DNA of 64,000 bases, taken from the NCBI RefSeq assembly GCF_025147765.1, contig NZ_CP102265.1, forward strand, positions 1,861,001 through 1,925,000, in the 5' to 3' direction. This document shows, in pieces, positions 31,753 to 41,203 of this stretch; the stretch's first letter is position 1, and each line of letters begins with the position of its first letter. The position numbers and the translations under genes are program-made. This stretch comes from Blautia obeum ATCC 29174. GTDB taxonomy: Bacteria > Bacillota > Clostridia > Lachnospirales > Lachnospiraceae. A model generated the notes under the pieces. That model had not been told where the DNA came from. It saw only the letters and a program-made list of their open reading frames with translations, and searched no databases.

Positions 31753-32443
31753 CTAATGATTCCATAGAAACGAGTTTCAGATGTTCTTCATCACCTTTGT
31801 TGGCATAAATCTCACGACGTTCGATCATGTATGCAAATGGAAGCGGTTCCTCATCCATCCAACGAAGGAAAGTGTCCATGACAAGTTCCGGTTTGGTGTA
31901 GTTGGAACTTGCAGAAGCAAGCTGCATGAAAACACCTTCACCGTCTAAATGCATTTCATAAATATATGGACGGATGTCTACCGTTTTTTCACTGCGTTTA
32001 GTTTTCTTGGTTACAATGATCTCTTTCTGGGAAAGAAAATCATCCAGTCCGGCACGCCAGTCTGCAGCAGGTTCTTTTCCTTCGCGGAACTGTATAAAAT
32101 AATCGGCAGCAGCTACCAGAGCCATAGCGGTACTTGCCTTACCGTCTTCTACCTGACGAGCAGAGCAGATAGAAACACCCTCTGCCATAACAGCATTCAG
32201 GCGGTTTTCAATCTCTTTTGTTGGAACTGTTTCAGTTAGTTCCATATCAAAGTACTCACCAAGACTGGTTGTGCCAACACCAAGTGGTGCCGCAAAAGAC
32301 ATGATCATATGCGGACTGTAGCCACCGGAGAATGCAACCGGAAGCTCAGCACGGCGGATGGCTTTCTGGAAATAACGCATAGTGTCCAGATGGCCGACAA
32401 ATTTCATATGCCCGGCTTTGGCAAACTTAATTCTTACTTTCAC
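31736..32443 (-). CDS. Radical-SAM-linked DUF2344 protein (TIGR03936)
   Basis: A 235-residue protein beginning VKVRIKFAKAGHMKFVGHLDTMR, with the RRAELPVAFSGGYSPHMIMSFAAPLGVG core that marks this family. It is nearly always encoded after the B12-binding/radical SAM protein, sometimes fused to it. Start is GTG at 32443, set by AAAGGAGGTG six bases upstream. The gene overlaps the radical SAM gene upstream by 17 bases and rng downstream by 17. Its biochemical role is unknown; the company of RNase G and, in relatives, rplU suggests rRNA or tRNA maturation. Confidence 0.88.
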   Translation of the reverse strand: MKVRIKFAKAGHMKFVGHLDTMRYFQKAIRRAELPVAFSGGYSPHMIMSFAAPLGVGTTSLGEYFDMELTETVPTKEIENRLNAVMAEGVSICSARQVEDGKASTAMALVAAADYFIQFREGKEPAADWRAGLDDFLSQKEIIVTKKTKRSEKTVDIRPYIYEMHLDGEGVFMQLASASSNYTKPELVMDTFLRWMDEEPLPFAYMIERREIYANKGDEEHLKLVSMESLGEEVE

Positions 32444-34298
32444 AGCACACACCTCCTTTGTATTTAAGTACACCACAGCCAGAGCATTTCTGACGGCAGT
32501 TTGGTGTAACAGTTTCTGCTTTCGCCTGTTTCCATTCACGGATCAGGAATTTTTTGGTAACACCTGCATCAATGAAATCCCATGGAAGAATCTCATCCGT
32601 GCTGCGTTCACGGAGTGTATAGAACTCAATATCCACACCGGTTTCTTTAAAGGCTTCTTTCCAGATGTCATAGTGGAAGCTTTCAGACCATGCGTCATAA
32701 AGAGCACCCTTTTCATATGCTTTAAGGATGACATCTGCACAGCGGCGGTCACCTCTTGCAAGGAAACCTTCCAGTACGGTTACATCAGGTTCATGCCAGT
32801 TATAACGGATGCTTCGCTGGTTCAACTGAGAACGAATCTCATTCTTAACAACTTTAGCTTTTTCGATAAAGTCTTCTTCACGGAACATTGGTGCCCACTG
32901 GAACGGGGTGAACGGTTTTGGCACAAAGAAAGAAGTGCTGACATTGATCTGTACTTTTCCTTTACGCTGCTCCTTTGGAACAACTTCATAATAGGTTTCG
33001 GCAATCTTCTGGGCAAGATGTGCGATGCCATTCATATCATCTTCTGTTTCAGTAGGAAGTCCAAGCATGAAATAAAGCTTAACCTGATTCCATCCGCCCT
33101 TGAAAGCTTCACCGGCGCCGTGCAGGATATCTTCTTCCGTAAGTCCTTTATTAATAACATTACGAAGACGCTGAGAACCTGCTTCCGGAGCAAAAGTGAG
33201 GCTGCTTTTTTTGACATCCTGAACTTTACTCATAACATCGAGAGCAAATGCATCGATTCTAAGAGAAGGCAGAGAAATATTGACTGCCTCATCACGGAAT
33301 TCATCAATCAGGAAGTTCACGATCTCTTTCAGGTGACTGTAGTCACTGGAACTTAACGAACTTAAAGATATTTCTTCATGACCTGTCTTCTGAAGCATGA
33401 TTCTTGCAGATTCTTTTAATGTCTCGATATCACGTTCTCTAGTCGGACGGTAGATCATGCCAGCCTGGCAGAAACGGCATCCGCGGATACAGCCACGCTG
33501 GATTTCCAGAGTAACACGATCCTGTGTTGCCTTGATATGAGGAACGACCGGAGCTTCCAGTTTATTGTAATCTTTATCCATATCGATAACGAGCTGTTTT
33601 TCAACCTTTTCCGGTACATTTTCATATTTAGGCTGGAAGGATTTAATGGTACCATCTTCTTTATAGGTAACTTCATAGAGAGAAGGTACATAAATACCAG
33701 GAATCTGTGCTGCTTTCAGAAGGAAATCCTGTCTGCTGCCACCGGCCTTCTGGTTTGCCTTGTAAGCGTCAAAAAGGGCTCCATAGACCATTTCACCCTC
33801 TCCGATATAGAAAAGGTCAAAGAACGGTGCAAGTGGCTCAGGATTGTATGCACACGCGCCTCCGCCGATCACCAGCGGATCATCCTCTGTACGTTCTTTT
33901 GCAAGAAGTGGGATTCCACTGAGATCCAGTAACTGGAGAACGTTTGTATAGCACATTTCATATCCGAGAGTGATACCAAGGAAATCAAATTCCTTTACCG
34001 GATCCTGAGATTCCAGAGTAAATAATGGAATGTGCTCTTCACGCATGATCTTATCAAGGTCTGTCCACGGTGAAAAGAGACGCTCGCACCATACGTCGTC
34101 TCTTTTGTTGAACATATCATATAAGATCATCATTCCGAGGTTGGACATACCAATCTCATAGACATCCGGGAATGCCATTGCAAAACGGATATCGACATCC
34201 TCTTTGTTTTTCATAACTGCATTGACTTCACCACCGATGTAACGGGCAGCTTTATCAATCTGCAGAAGTATTTCATCGCGCAATGCTAATTTTCTCAT
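32427..34298 (-). CDS. B12-binding-domain/radical SAM protein (TIGR03960)
   Basis: A 623-residue protein. The N-terminal Rossmann-like cobalamin-type domain (about 40-190) contains YEIGMSNLGM and GGGACAYNPEPLAPFFDL, and the radical SAM domain holds the 4Fe-4S motif CIRGCRFCQAG. A cysteine pair region (CRQKCSGCGVL) closes the C-terminus. ATG at 34298 follows AAAGGAAA; the upstream in-frame codons lack a ribosome site. It forms an operon with the DUF2344 protein and rng. The substrate is not known. Confidence 0.88.
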   Translation of the reverse strand: MRKLALRDEILLQIDKAARYIGGEVNAVMKNKEDVDIRFAMAFPDVYEIGMSNLGMMILYDMFNKRDDVWCERLFSPWTDLDKIMREEHIPLFTLESQDPVKEFDFLGITLGYEMCYTNVLQLLDLSGIPLLAKERTEDDPLVIGGGACAYNPEPLAPFFDLFYIGEGEMVYGALFDAYKANQKAGGSRQDFLLKAAQIPGIYVPSLYEVTYKEDGTIKSFQPKYENVPEKVEKQLVIDMDKDYNKLEAPVVPHIKATQDRVTLEIQRGCIRGCRFCQAGMIYRPTRERDIETLKESARIMLQKTGHEEISLSSLSSSDYSHLKEIVNFLIDEFRDEAVNISLPSLRIDAFALDVMSKVQDVKKSSLTFAPEAGSQRLRNVINKGLTEEDILHGAGEAFKGGWNQVKLYFMLGLPTETEDDMNGIAHLAQKIAETYYEVVPKEQRKGKVQINVSTSFFVPKPFTPFQWAPMFREEDFIEKAKVVKNEIRSQLNQRSIRYNWHEPDVTVLEGFLARGDRRCADVILKAYEKGALYDAWSESFHYDIWKEAFKETGVDIEFYTLRERSTDEILPWDFIDAGVTKKFLIREWKQAKAETVTPNCRQKCSGCGVLKYKGGVCCESKN

Positions 34299-34497
34299 AG
34301 TTTTCCTTTCGAAGGTTGTTATATAACTGGTTACATGAAGAAAATTTCGCAACAAAATTTATCGCAGCGACATTTCTTCACAGTATTCCTATTATATATG
34401 CTTTACAAAAGGAATTCAAGCCAAAAAGGGTACAAACTCAAGAATGTATAAACTCAAGAATCAGGAAGCATTATGGTATTGTGAAGTAGGAATTACA

Positions 34498-35400
34498 TTA
34501 TCCGGATCCAAGAATATTCCAGGTATTTTCAATCACATCAAGGTAATATACCTGATTATCACTGACTGCGTAATGATTTTTGACTTCGATATGATCGTCC
34601 AGGTCTTTTCCGAGAACGAATACTCTGCATTCTTTGTCATCGATCATATCTTTGTTTCCGGTATACCATACAAAGAATCCCAGCCCCAGATAGTAGCTGA
34701 CCTCATCAGTTGAACAGAGAAGTTCATAAGCGTTTTGTACTGTATCACTGTAATAATCCTCATAATAATCTTCAGGAAGATTGCTTTCCATACAGTTGTC
34801 AGAACCATTATGTCCATAGTCGAAATCATAGTAGATTGAAAAATCGTAGCAACGCTGTTCTTCTGCCAGGTGGCCGTCTTTCAAAGAAATGGAAGGACGG
34901 TAGGAAACGCTCATATTGCCTTCTTTGGATGTGACCATTGTGTTTGAATAAATCTCACTCAGGTTGCATCGGAGAATGATCACTTCATCAGGTGAACCCT
35001 CATATAACGGGAAATCCAGATAATCTTTGTAGACGGCATCTTCGGTCATCTCAGAGGCGTATACGCTGATCGACCAGTCCGAAGCCGGAACGATCGCAAA
35101 GACTTCATAACCACCCGCATCCACGATGGTACCATTTTTAAGAAACGGATAAGATGCAACATAATCCTCTTGGTTTGTATAATCCAGAATTTCTTCGGTT
35201 GTGGCATCGTATCCGATATAACCCAGAAAAGCAATTCCTGTCTGACAGTCATTTTCTCGAAGCATATCCTGTAAAATAGCAAAACTGGATTCGCTGTAAG
35301 ATTCTTCATCAGGGTATGGATTTTTCGCCATACAGTTTACGGAGGTAACAGAAGTAAGTATCAAAGCACTGAGGCATATTGCAATTAATTTTTTCTTCAT
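34498..35400 (-). CDS. Secreted protein of unknown function
   Basis: A 300-residue protein with a clear signal peptide (MKKKLIAICLSALILTSV, cut near residue 25). The mature part is acidic and rich in Tyr and Asp (DYGHNGSDN, YYEDYYSDT), with no known domain that I can name. It is 22 bases downstream of the response regulator gene on the same strand, so it may be part of or a target of that signalling operon. AGAGGAGATG lies directly before the ATG. Confidence 0.65.
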   Translation of the reverse strand: MKKKLIAICLSALILTSVTSVNCMAKNPYPDEESYSESSFAILQDMLRENDCQTGIAFLGYIGYDATTEEILDYTNQEDYVASYPFLKNGTIVDAGGYEVFAIVPASDWSISVYASEMTEDAVYKDYLDFPLYEGSPDEVIILRCNLSEIYSNTMVTSKEGNMSVSYRPSISLKDGHLAEEQRCYDFSIYYDFDYGHNGSDNCMESNLPEDYYEDYYSDTVQNAYELLCSTDEVSYYLGLGFFVWYTGNKDMIDDKECRVFVLGKDLDDHIEVKNHYAVSDNQVYYLDVIENTWNILGSG

Positions 35401-35422
35401 GATGTCATCTCCTCTCTTTGGT

Positions 35423-36049
35423 TTATTTTAGCGTGGTAACTATTAATTTACTTTCTAGTGCAGCAGCAATCAGATCCTCTTTACAGTTGTATCCGGCTTT
35501 TGCAATCATTTCCTGAAAGTTCCAGCGTACTCCGGAAGTGGTACAGTTCATTTCTTTTGCAATTTCGGAATAGGACATACCACAGATATATAGCCGGAGC
35601 ATTTCTAACTGTCGTGGACTGATCTCACCGCTGGTGATCCAGTTCAGTTCTACGTCCGGGGTCACATCCGGAAAAACATGTTCTCCATTAAGAGTCCTGT
35701 GTATCACATCACGTATTTCATCTTCACCATGATCTTTGTACCAGAGACTGTCTGCGCATCCGGTCTTAGCTCTTTCCAGAACTTTAGGATCGATCAGAGA
35801 AGTTACAATGAGTACTTTGGTTCCAGGATGCTCTTCTCTGATTGCCTTTCCGGCAGACAGGCCGTCATGGTTATGGAAGGTCTGCACATCCATCAGAACC
35901 AGATCGATGACAGAATAATTGCAGATCTTTACGGCTTCACGGGCATCTGAAATAGTATCTACGAGCTTTAAATCCGGATCCTGTAAAATAATAAACTCGA
36001 AATATTTCTGCATGATCTTCTGATCTTCTACAATGAGTATGCGTGCCAT
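35423..36049 (-). CDS. NarL/LuxR-type response regulator
   Basis: A 208-residue regulator: receiver domain (1-120) with acidic pocket ED (8-9), phosphoacceptor D54 (VLMDVQ) and K in WYKDHG; C-terminal helix-turn-helix (about 145-205, SPRQLEMLRLYICGMSYSEIAKEMNCTTSGVRW). ATG at 36049 is preferred, since AAGGAAATG precedes it; the frame begins 14 codons earlier inside the kinase gene. It is the output partner of the two sensor genes immediately upstream. Direct repeats near the operon promoter (39045-39100) are candidate binding sites. Confidence 0.9.
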   Translation of the reverse strand: MARILIVEDQKIMQKYFEFIILQDPDLKLVDTISDAREAVKICNYSVIDLVLMDVQTFHNHDGLSAGKAIREEHPGTKVLIVTSLIDPKVLERAKTGCADSLWYKDHGEDEIRDVIHRTLNGEHVFPDVTPDVELNWITSGEISPRQLEMLRLYICGMSYSEIAKEMNCTTSGVRWNFQEMIAKAGYNCKEDLIAAALESKLIVTTLK

Positions 36050-36074
36050 AGAATCATTTCCTTCCAAAATTGAA

Positions 36075-37376
36075 TTAGTATTCTTCATCAAACAGAGGTA
36101 AATTCAGCAACAGATAAAAAGCAGGTTCGAAAAAAGTGTTCATAGAGCCACCCTCTGCTTCAACTGCTTTTCGCAGAGCAGACAGTCCACCACCCTCTTT
36201 GGCATCCTTTGACGGCAATTCACCATCATTGGTGATCTGAATCTGATATTCGTTGCGTTTCCTTTTCATAATAACAAAAACAGTATTTCCATGTGCATGT
36301 CGGGCACAGTTTGTTACGCATTCACGAATAGCGCGATCTGTAAGGCACCGGTATGCGGGAGTATCTGGATAGCTGCCCTGGATCTGAATGGAAATACCAA
36401 GTTCTTCTGCATGTCTTTCGGTATCCTCATATTGGTTTTCTTTATTAGCGACGGTTGTATTGGTAAGGATATAAACCTGTTGCTTTAAAGTTTCCAACTG
36501 TTCCTTCATATTTTCTGGTGATTCTTTGTCTTCTAAGATTCTTCGTATAGAGAGAAGGCTCCTTCCGAAGTTATCATGTACCTGCATTTTCATGGATAGA
36601 GTTTCCTGTTCGCGTATTTCATCACCGATTCGTTCATACATTTCTTCCAGCTTTTGATTTAGTTTTGCCAGTTTTTCATTGTTCCTCTTAATCTCTTCAC
36701 TGTTGTAATATATTTCGGAAACATCGAGTGCGACAGTTTGTACATAGCCTTTCAGTGAGGGTTCTGTAAGGTGATATTCCTGAAACATCCAGACGGAACC
36801 ATCCTGAAAATAGAATACATTGTTATCAGAGTTTAATTTGATCACATTATCCTGTACTGGCTCGGAATTTATGGCATAACGGAAAGAATCAAAATTCTGA
36901 AGATAGTTTCCAGTAAGCATTCTGCACAACTCCTGCATTTTGGAGTTGCTTAAGATAATACGTCCGAGAGAATCTGAAAAGCAGACACCGCAGGGAACAT
37001 TGTTTACCGCTTCATAAACAGACCAGGGAGAAAGTGTATTATTGTATTCTTTGATCTCTTTGCAAATTGCCAGAATAAGATAAACAGTCAGCAGAACAAT
37101 TATGATCACCAATGCATATGCCGGAAATGAATAAAAGATAGGTTTATGCGGAGGTTTATCCAGTCTGTGTCGATGGTCATTCAAAAGTCCGGCCATAATA
37201 AGAAAAGAAATGATCAGCCATGATGCGGAAACAGCTATCTTCCATTTTTCAACAGCACGCATAATTCTTGAAAATAGTAGGATAAATTCAAGAATCAGAC
37301 ATATTTCCATAAGGATCATAAGAACATTTTGTAATTTTATGGTATCATTTATGAGAGCGGACATCGAATAAACCAT
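36075..37376 (-). CDS. Membrane sensor histidine kinase
   Basis: A 433-residue kinase with about three N-terminal membrane segments (15-38, 46-63, 86-106), a PAS-like middle region (about 118-220), a coiled coil and a DHp segment with the candidate phosphoacceptor H267 in MQVHDNFGRSLLS. The ATPase domain has an N-box like ECVTNCARHAHG and a G-box EGGGLSALRKAV, so it looks active. It starts within the preceding sensor gene (28-base overlap) behind AGGAGGAGG. It should phosphorylate the regulator at 35423. Confidence 0.88.
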   Translation of the reverse strand: MVYSMSALINDTIKLQNVLMILMEICLILEFILLFSRIMRAVEKWKIAVSASWLIISFLIMAGLLNDHRHRLDKPPHKPIFYSFPAYALVIIIVLLTVYLILAICKEIKEYNNTLSPWSVYEAVNNVPCGVCFSDSLGRIILSNSKMQELCRMLTGNYLQNFDSFRYAINSEPVQDNVIKLNSDNNVFYFQDGSVWMFQEYHLTEPSLKGYVQTVALDVSEIYYNSEEIKRNNEKLAKLNQKLEEMYERIGDEIREQETLSMKMQVHDNFGRSLLSIRRILEDKESPENMKEQLETLKQQVYILTNTTVANKENQYEDTERHAEELGISIQIQGSYPDTPAYRCLTDRAIRECVTNCARHAHGNTVFVIMKRKRNEYQIQITNDGELPSKDAKEGGGLSALRKAVEAEGGSMNTFFEPAFYLLLNLPLFDEEY

Positions 37377-38995
37377 TCCTGTTCCTCCTCCTGCTGTATT
37401 AAAAGTTCAGGTCGTTCTTTCAGAAAATTATGAATATCTGTTGAACTCATAACATGGACAGAAATCTGTAGTTTTTCGTCAATCTGGGTTACACGGAAAA
37501 AGACTGAATTTATAACATCAAAAAGCTGTTCAATCAGCCATTCAAAAAAGTCATAGCAGTTCAGAATATCATCTGCTTGAAGCTGCTTTTCTTTATCCTG
37601 TACATAATAAGCTGCACGGATCCTGCATAGTTTCAGATTTTCGCAGGATTCTGCAAGACTCTGCTTCAGATCGGCCATAGTAAGAGAATCTCCTTGTGAA
37701 CTGTATCCGGTAAGTACAAGATTTTTTCTTCTTTTCAAATATGTTCCTACGACTACAATCTTACTCAGGAGCATATCATATTCTTCTCTGGATTCAGTTT
37801 GTTCAAGCTTTTTCATATATGAGGAAAGCAGCTCATACTGTTTGTATGTCTGATCCTGAATCATATTTAAAAGTCGGTTCTTTTCTTCTAGTTTTTTTCT
37901 CGCAGCTTCTTTTTGATAAGTCATCTGTAAAAGCTGGTTTCGTTCGGTTAATTCTTCCTGCTGTTCTTCAATATCCTGGTACTGATCCAGAAGTACAGAA
38001 ATATCTTCTGTCCAGAATAAATGCCCGCCTTTAACAGGAATATGTTTGATCAAAACTCCATTCTCTTGTATTGAAGAATTGGCAATCACACATTCACGCA
38101 ATTCCTCGGTAAGTTTTGGAAAGTTTCCGGAATAATAATATCGATGAAAAGTGTTATCTGTAATCTCTGCATCCAGACTGCCATTTGACTGGAATAATTC
38201 AAAGTAGCGGCTGTTGGTAGGAATCAGACCACAAAGGATGCAGCTTTGGAAGATGGCGGCTATACAAAGACAGCAGATTGCAGTCAGATCGCCCGCAATG
38301 GTGCTGATTATAGGTACCCGGAGAATATTTGCAATGTTCCATGCCAGAAGTATAATGCCAGGTATTACCGGAAGCCAGAAACGTTTTTTACCTGCAATTC
38401 TGCTTTTGCGAACAAGAATTATGTCCATAGCAATGAGACAAAATATAATCCATCCCTGTATTATAAAAAAGAGAAATCCATAGCTGTAATTTTTGTCTGA
38501 ATAAGGTGGATTCAGATAAAAATGAAAGACCTGCTGATGCAGATCATTTGTAAATACGGATATGATCAGCAACATAGCCGAGAATAGTAAGAAGATACTT
38601 CTCTTTTTTACTTTGTCATGTTCTTCTTCCAAAAGAAAGGAAGCATTTAAACCTAAAGTGGGAATCAGGATCATTGGAAAATAATACAGATACCAACAAA
38701 TGTGTGTGCTAAGAGGATCCTGAAAAATATGGTATTTTACAGTGCGCAGAAAAAACCAGAATACCATTAAACAGCCAATGACCGTCAGGCACTGACGCAT
38801 TCTTTTATATACAACATGTTTGTTCAGATAAATGACCCATGCACAATACATTCCAAGATAAATACTGGTACGGCTCTGATCAACTAAAGCTTGTATTAAA
38901 GAATTATTGGTGTGAATTAGCCTGCATGTATACGCTGTCAAAAAGCATAATATAACAATCGTATATGATAAAAACCTTTTCTTATGATATGGCAT
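37349..38995 (-). CDS. Seven-helix membrane sensor with degenerate kinase region
   Basis: A 548-residue protein. The N-terminal half (to about 270) has seven or eight hydrophobic helices, like the 7TM module of histidine kinases. A small alpha/beta domain and a long coiled coil (about 335-400) follow. The C-terminal part aligns in layout with a DHp/ATPase region (YLKRRKNLVLTGYSS) but has no phosphoacceptor His in the right place and lacks recognisable N and G boxes. It overlaps the true kinase by 28 bases, so the two are made together. It probably senses a signal and acts through the second protein; this is inference. Confidence 0.75.
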   Translation of the reverse strand: MPYHKKRFLSYTIVILCFLTAYTCRLIHTNNSLIQALVDQSRTSIYLGMYCAWVIYLNKHVVYKRMRQCLTVIGCLMVFWFFLRTVKYHIFQDPLSTHICWYLYYFPMILIPTLGLNASFLLEEEHDKVKKRSIFLLFSAMLLIISVFTNDLHQQVFHFYLNPPYSDKNYSYGFLFFIIQGWIIFCLIAMDIILVRKSRIAGKKRFWLPVIPGIILLAWNIANILRVPIISTIAGDLTAICCLCIAAIFQSCILCGLIPTNSRYFELFQSNGSLDAEITDNTFHRYYYSGNFPKLTEELRECVIANSSIQENGVLIKHIPVKGGHLFWTEDISVLLDQYQDIEEQQEELTERNQLLQMTYQKEAARKKLEEKNRLLNMIQDQTYKQYELLSSYMKKLEQTESREEYDMLLSKIVVVGTYLKRRKNLVLTGYSSQGDSLTMADLKQSLAESCENLKLCRIRAAYYVQDKEKQLQADDILNCYDFFEWLIEQLFDVINSVFFRVTQIDEKLQISVHVMSSTDIHNFLKERPELLIQQEEEQEWFIRCPLS

Positions 38996-39031
38996 TACGA
39001 TCCCTTTCCAGAAAAAAGTATCTAAAGTATG

Positions 39032-39100
39032 CAGGTTACCGGTCGGATATTGAGCGGTAACCTGTTAACTACATTATACTATAATGCCTGAATATTGAGC
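39032..39100 (-). promoter_or_regulatory. Promoter region of the two-sensor operon with repeats
   Basis: On the minus strand TTGCTC, 18 bases, TATAAT form a fair promoter around 39073-39101. A perfect dyad CAGGTTACCG/CGGTAACCTG (39032-39041, 39055-39064) lies downstream of it. Direct repeats GGATATTGAGC (39045-39055) and GAATATTGAGC (39090-39100) are 45 bases apart, near four to four and a half helix turns. They are candidate sites for the operon's own regulator. Confidence 0.5.
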
Positions 39101-39133
39101 AATGACAAAGTTTTTCGGATTTGCTATCCGTTG

Positions 39134-40045
39134 TCAGAATTTGCCGCTGGCTCCGCCGTGGGAACGGCCGGAAGAACTTGTATGTGATGAGCTTCCGCCA
39201 GAGGAACTGGAAGAACTGTCTTTTTCATTTCTGATAGTTCTTTGAGTGACGATCCTGTTGACAAAACTGTCAGTTGATCTTCGAAGCGACATGGAACCTT
39301 TACGCTCATAAGCTTCTGCGGATTCCTGTTTTTTTACGGATTTAAGATTCCTTGATTTAGATTTAACGAGTCTAAAGGAAATCAGAAAAGCGACAACTAA
39401 ATCGGTAACGAGCCAGAATGGATGAACCTTCCCTTTTGAAGGCATATTGTCAACATCATATGGTTCTCCGGTTGCTGCCTGTCTCAGAAAATCATCACAC
39501 TGATCAGCAAAACAATTGAATGCATCTGCATAGTTTCCGCTGGAAAGCTTGCTCTTGAATTCACCGCTGATGAATTCAAGACCAGCGTCTGTAAAAGCTA
39601 CCGTATGACTATATCCATAAGTAGAGATTGCCCATTCTCTTTCGCCCATGCTGATCAGAAGAAGCAGACCATCATCGTTTTCTCCATATCCGTAGCCATT
39701 GTAATCATAGTAGTCATCAGCATATGCCTCGGCTGTTTTACCTTCCAGAGAGTTGACGGTAACGATGCCGACCTCATTTTCATATTTCTGGCTGATGTCC
39801 TCAAGTTTATTTAATAATGCACTGCTCTCTTCTTCGGTTAAAAGACCAGCATCATCCACAAGAAGTGGTTTCTGACGTTCTTCCGGAATTGCAGGAATCT
39901 CAGTAGGTACTGCAGACTCTTCGGAAGTCACTGCAGAAACCTCAGAATCTGTTTCCGGGCTTTCAGAAGCCATTACCGGAAGTACCAGCATAAATATACA
40001 GAGAAGAGAAAGCAGGCAGCCCCATATTTTCTTTTTTATCTTCAT
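39134..40045 (-). CDS. TPM-domain membrane protein (YdjH-like)
   Basis: A 303-residue protein: signal peptide (1-26), Glu/Ser-rich spacer, a TPM domain (about 60-190: VDDAGLLTEEESSALLNKLEDIS...DGLLLLISMGEREWAISTYG), one membrane segment (about 209-226) and a Ser/Gly-rich tail ending SSGRSHGGASGKF. TPM proteins act at the membrane in envelope maintenance and photosystem repair in plants. It follows the zinc-ribbon gene by 18 bases, the same pairing as B. subtilis ydjG-ydjH. Confidence 0.85.
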   Translation of the reverse strand: MKIKKKIWGCLLSLLCIFMLVLPVMASESPETDSEVSAVTSEESAVPTEIPAIPEERQKPLLVDDAGLLTEEESSALLNKLEDISQKYENEVGIVTVNSLEGKTAEAYADDYYDYNGYGYGENDDGLLLLISMGEREWAISTYGYSHTVAFTDAGLEFISGEFKSKLSSGNYADAFNCFADQCDDFLRQAATGEPYDVDNMPSKGKVHPFWLVTDLVVAFLISFRLVKSKSRNLKSVKKQESAEAYERKGSMSLRRSTDSFVNRIVTQRTIRNEKDSSSSSSGGSSSHTSSSGRSHGGASGKF

Positions 40046-40063
40046 ATTATCTGTTCCTTCCTG

Positions 40064-41161
40064 CTACATTAAAAATAAACATTTCAGACCGTACAGCACT
40101 CCCCAGATAAGGACGGTGCGAATTCCTACGGATTTCCAGAATTTTGATTTGTCAATCGGAAGATCTCCAACCATTTTTCCGGTCTGACCGTTCATAGCAA
40201 ATGTGAATTTCTGACCGTGCCAGGTGGTGTTTAAAAGCCATACCGGATACATGGCATACCAGTAACTGGCATTATGAATCTGTACATTACTGTCTTTAAC
40301 TGAGGCACCACCGTTATAACCTCTGACGGTTTTACGAAAAGCTCTCTCAGTACATACACGAATTCTGTCACGGGCTCTGTCTATACGTTCATTTACGTTG
40401 ACATCATAACGGTCAGCCAGGTAACCTGCCAGATAAGCCTGCTGAAACGGTACTGCTTCCTGGAAATTATATGGTTCAATGGCTTCCATCAGTGTATCAT
40501 CCATTTTTCTGGAACCATCTGCGGGAACATGATCGAAGCTTATGCTTCCTTCACGATAGACACTATAGATTTCACGTGTTGTATATTCCGTATCACCAGA
40601 TGTATGAGAGTGGACTTTTTCTGCCTCATATGTAATCTGAGCATCTGCATCTACATCAAACAGCCAAAATGGGATATATACGCCTTTGATTTCGTCCACA
40701 TGGTTTTCTTTCTTGAATACCTTGGGAAGATATTTTTTACCTTTCAGATGCTTATAATAGTTTTCTTTGGCAGCTTTTTTATCCAGTTTAAATGGGATGA
40801 TATAATCTGGTTTCAGGTCACCTGAAAACTGACCTTTCATAGTTATTTTATTATTGCAGAACGGACAGGTCGTTGCTCCTGTTGTTTCCTCAGCTACGAT
40901 CTCACTTCCACAGGACTGGCAGCTGTAGACGCGCATGCCGTTCAGTTCATCATTCTGCCACTGACCGGTGCTCATTGAGTACCAGTTGTCGTTTGAAATT
41001 GATTTTCCGGTCGTCTGTGTATCTTCGGATTTCTGCGTGCGCTGAAACTCTTCGACCGTCATTTCCGTATCGCAGTACGGACATTTCATGTGCTGAGATT
41101 TAGAATCAAATACCATCGAGGCATTACAGGATGGACACTTATATTCTATTACATCAGACAT
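40064..41161 (-). CDS. Double zinc-ribbon membrane protein (YdjG-like)
   Basis: A 365-residue protein with two zinc ribbons: C9-C12/C27-C30 and C81-C84/C99-C102. A long alpha/beta region follows (VDEIKGVYIPFWLFDVD, ASYWYAMYPVWLLNT) and a C-terminal membrane segment (about 345-365). The YIPFWLF and YPVWLLNT motifs are typical of the YdjG-like family that anchors TPM partners. It is encoded between the DUF4428 gene and the TPM gene in what appears to be one operon. Biochemical function is unknown. Confidence 0.82.
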   Translation of the reverse strand: MSDVIEYKCPSCNASMVFDSKSQHMKCPYCDTEMTVEEFQRTQKSEDTQTTGKSISNDNWYSMSTGQWQNDELNGMRVYSCQSCGSEIVAEETTGATTCPFCNNKITMKGQFSGDLKPDYIIPFKLDKKAAKENYYKHLKGKKYLPKVFKKENHVDEIKGVYIPFWLFDVDADAQITYEAEKVHSHTSGDTEYTTREIYSVYREGSISFDHVPADGSRKMDDTLMEAIEPYNFQEAVPFQQAYLAGYLADRYDVNVNERIDRARDRIRVCTERAFRKTVRGYNGGASVKDSNVQIHNASYWYAMYPVWLLNTTWHGQKFTFAMNGQTGKMVGDLPIDKSKFWKSVGIRTVLIWGVLYGLKCLFLM

Positions 41162-41203
41162 ATTCCGTATTCCTCCTTTTAATTCAGTAGTATTAATTCA
41201 GTA

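Noticed and set aside
32382..33356. 324-codon plus-strand frame over the radical SAM gene
   Set aside because: Antisense to conserved motifs of TIGR03960 and TIGR03936 genes; no ribosome site, no domain.
34434..34460. Direct repeat AACTCAAGAAT near 34.44 kb as a regulatory site
   Set aside because: Only two short AT-rich copies 14 bases apart, no promoter nearby in a fitting place; likely chance.
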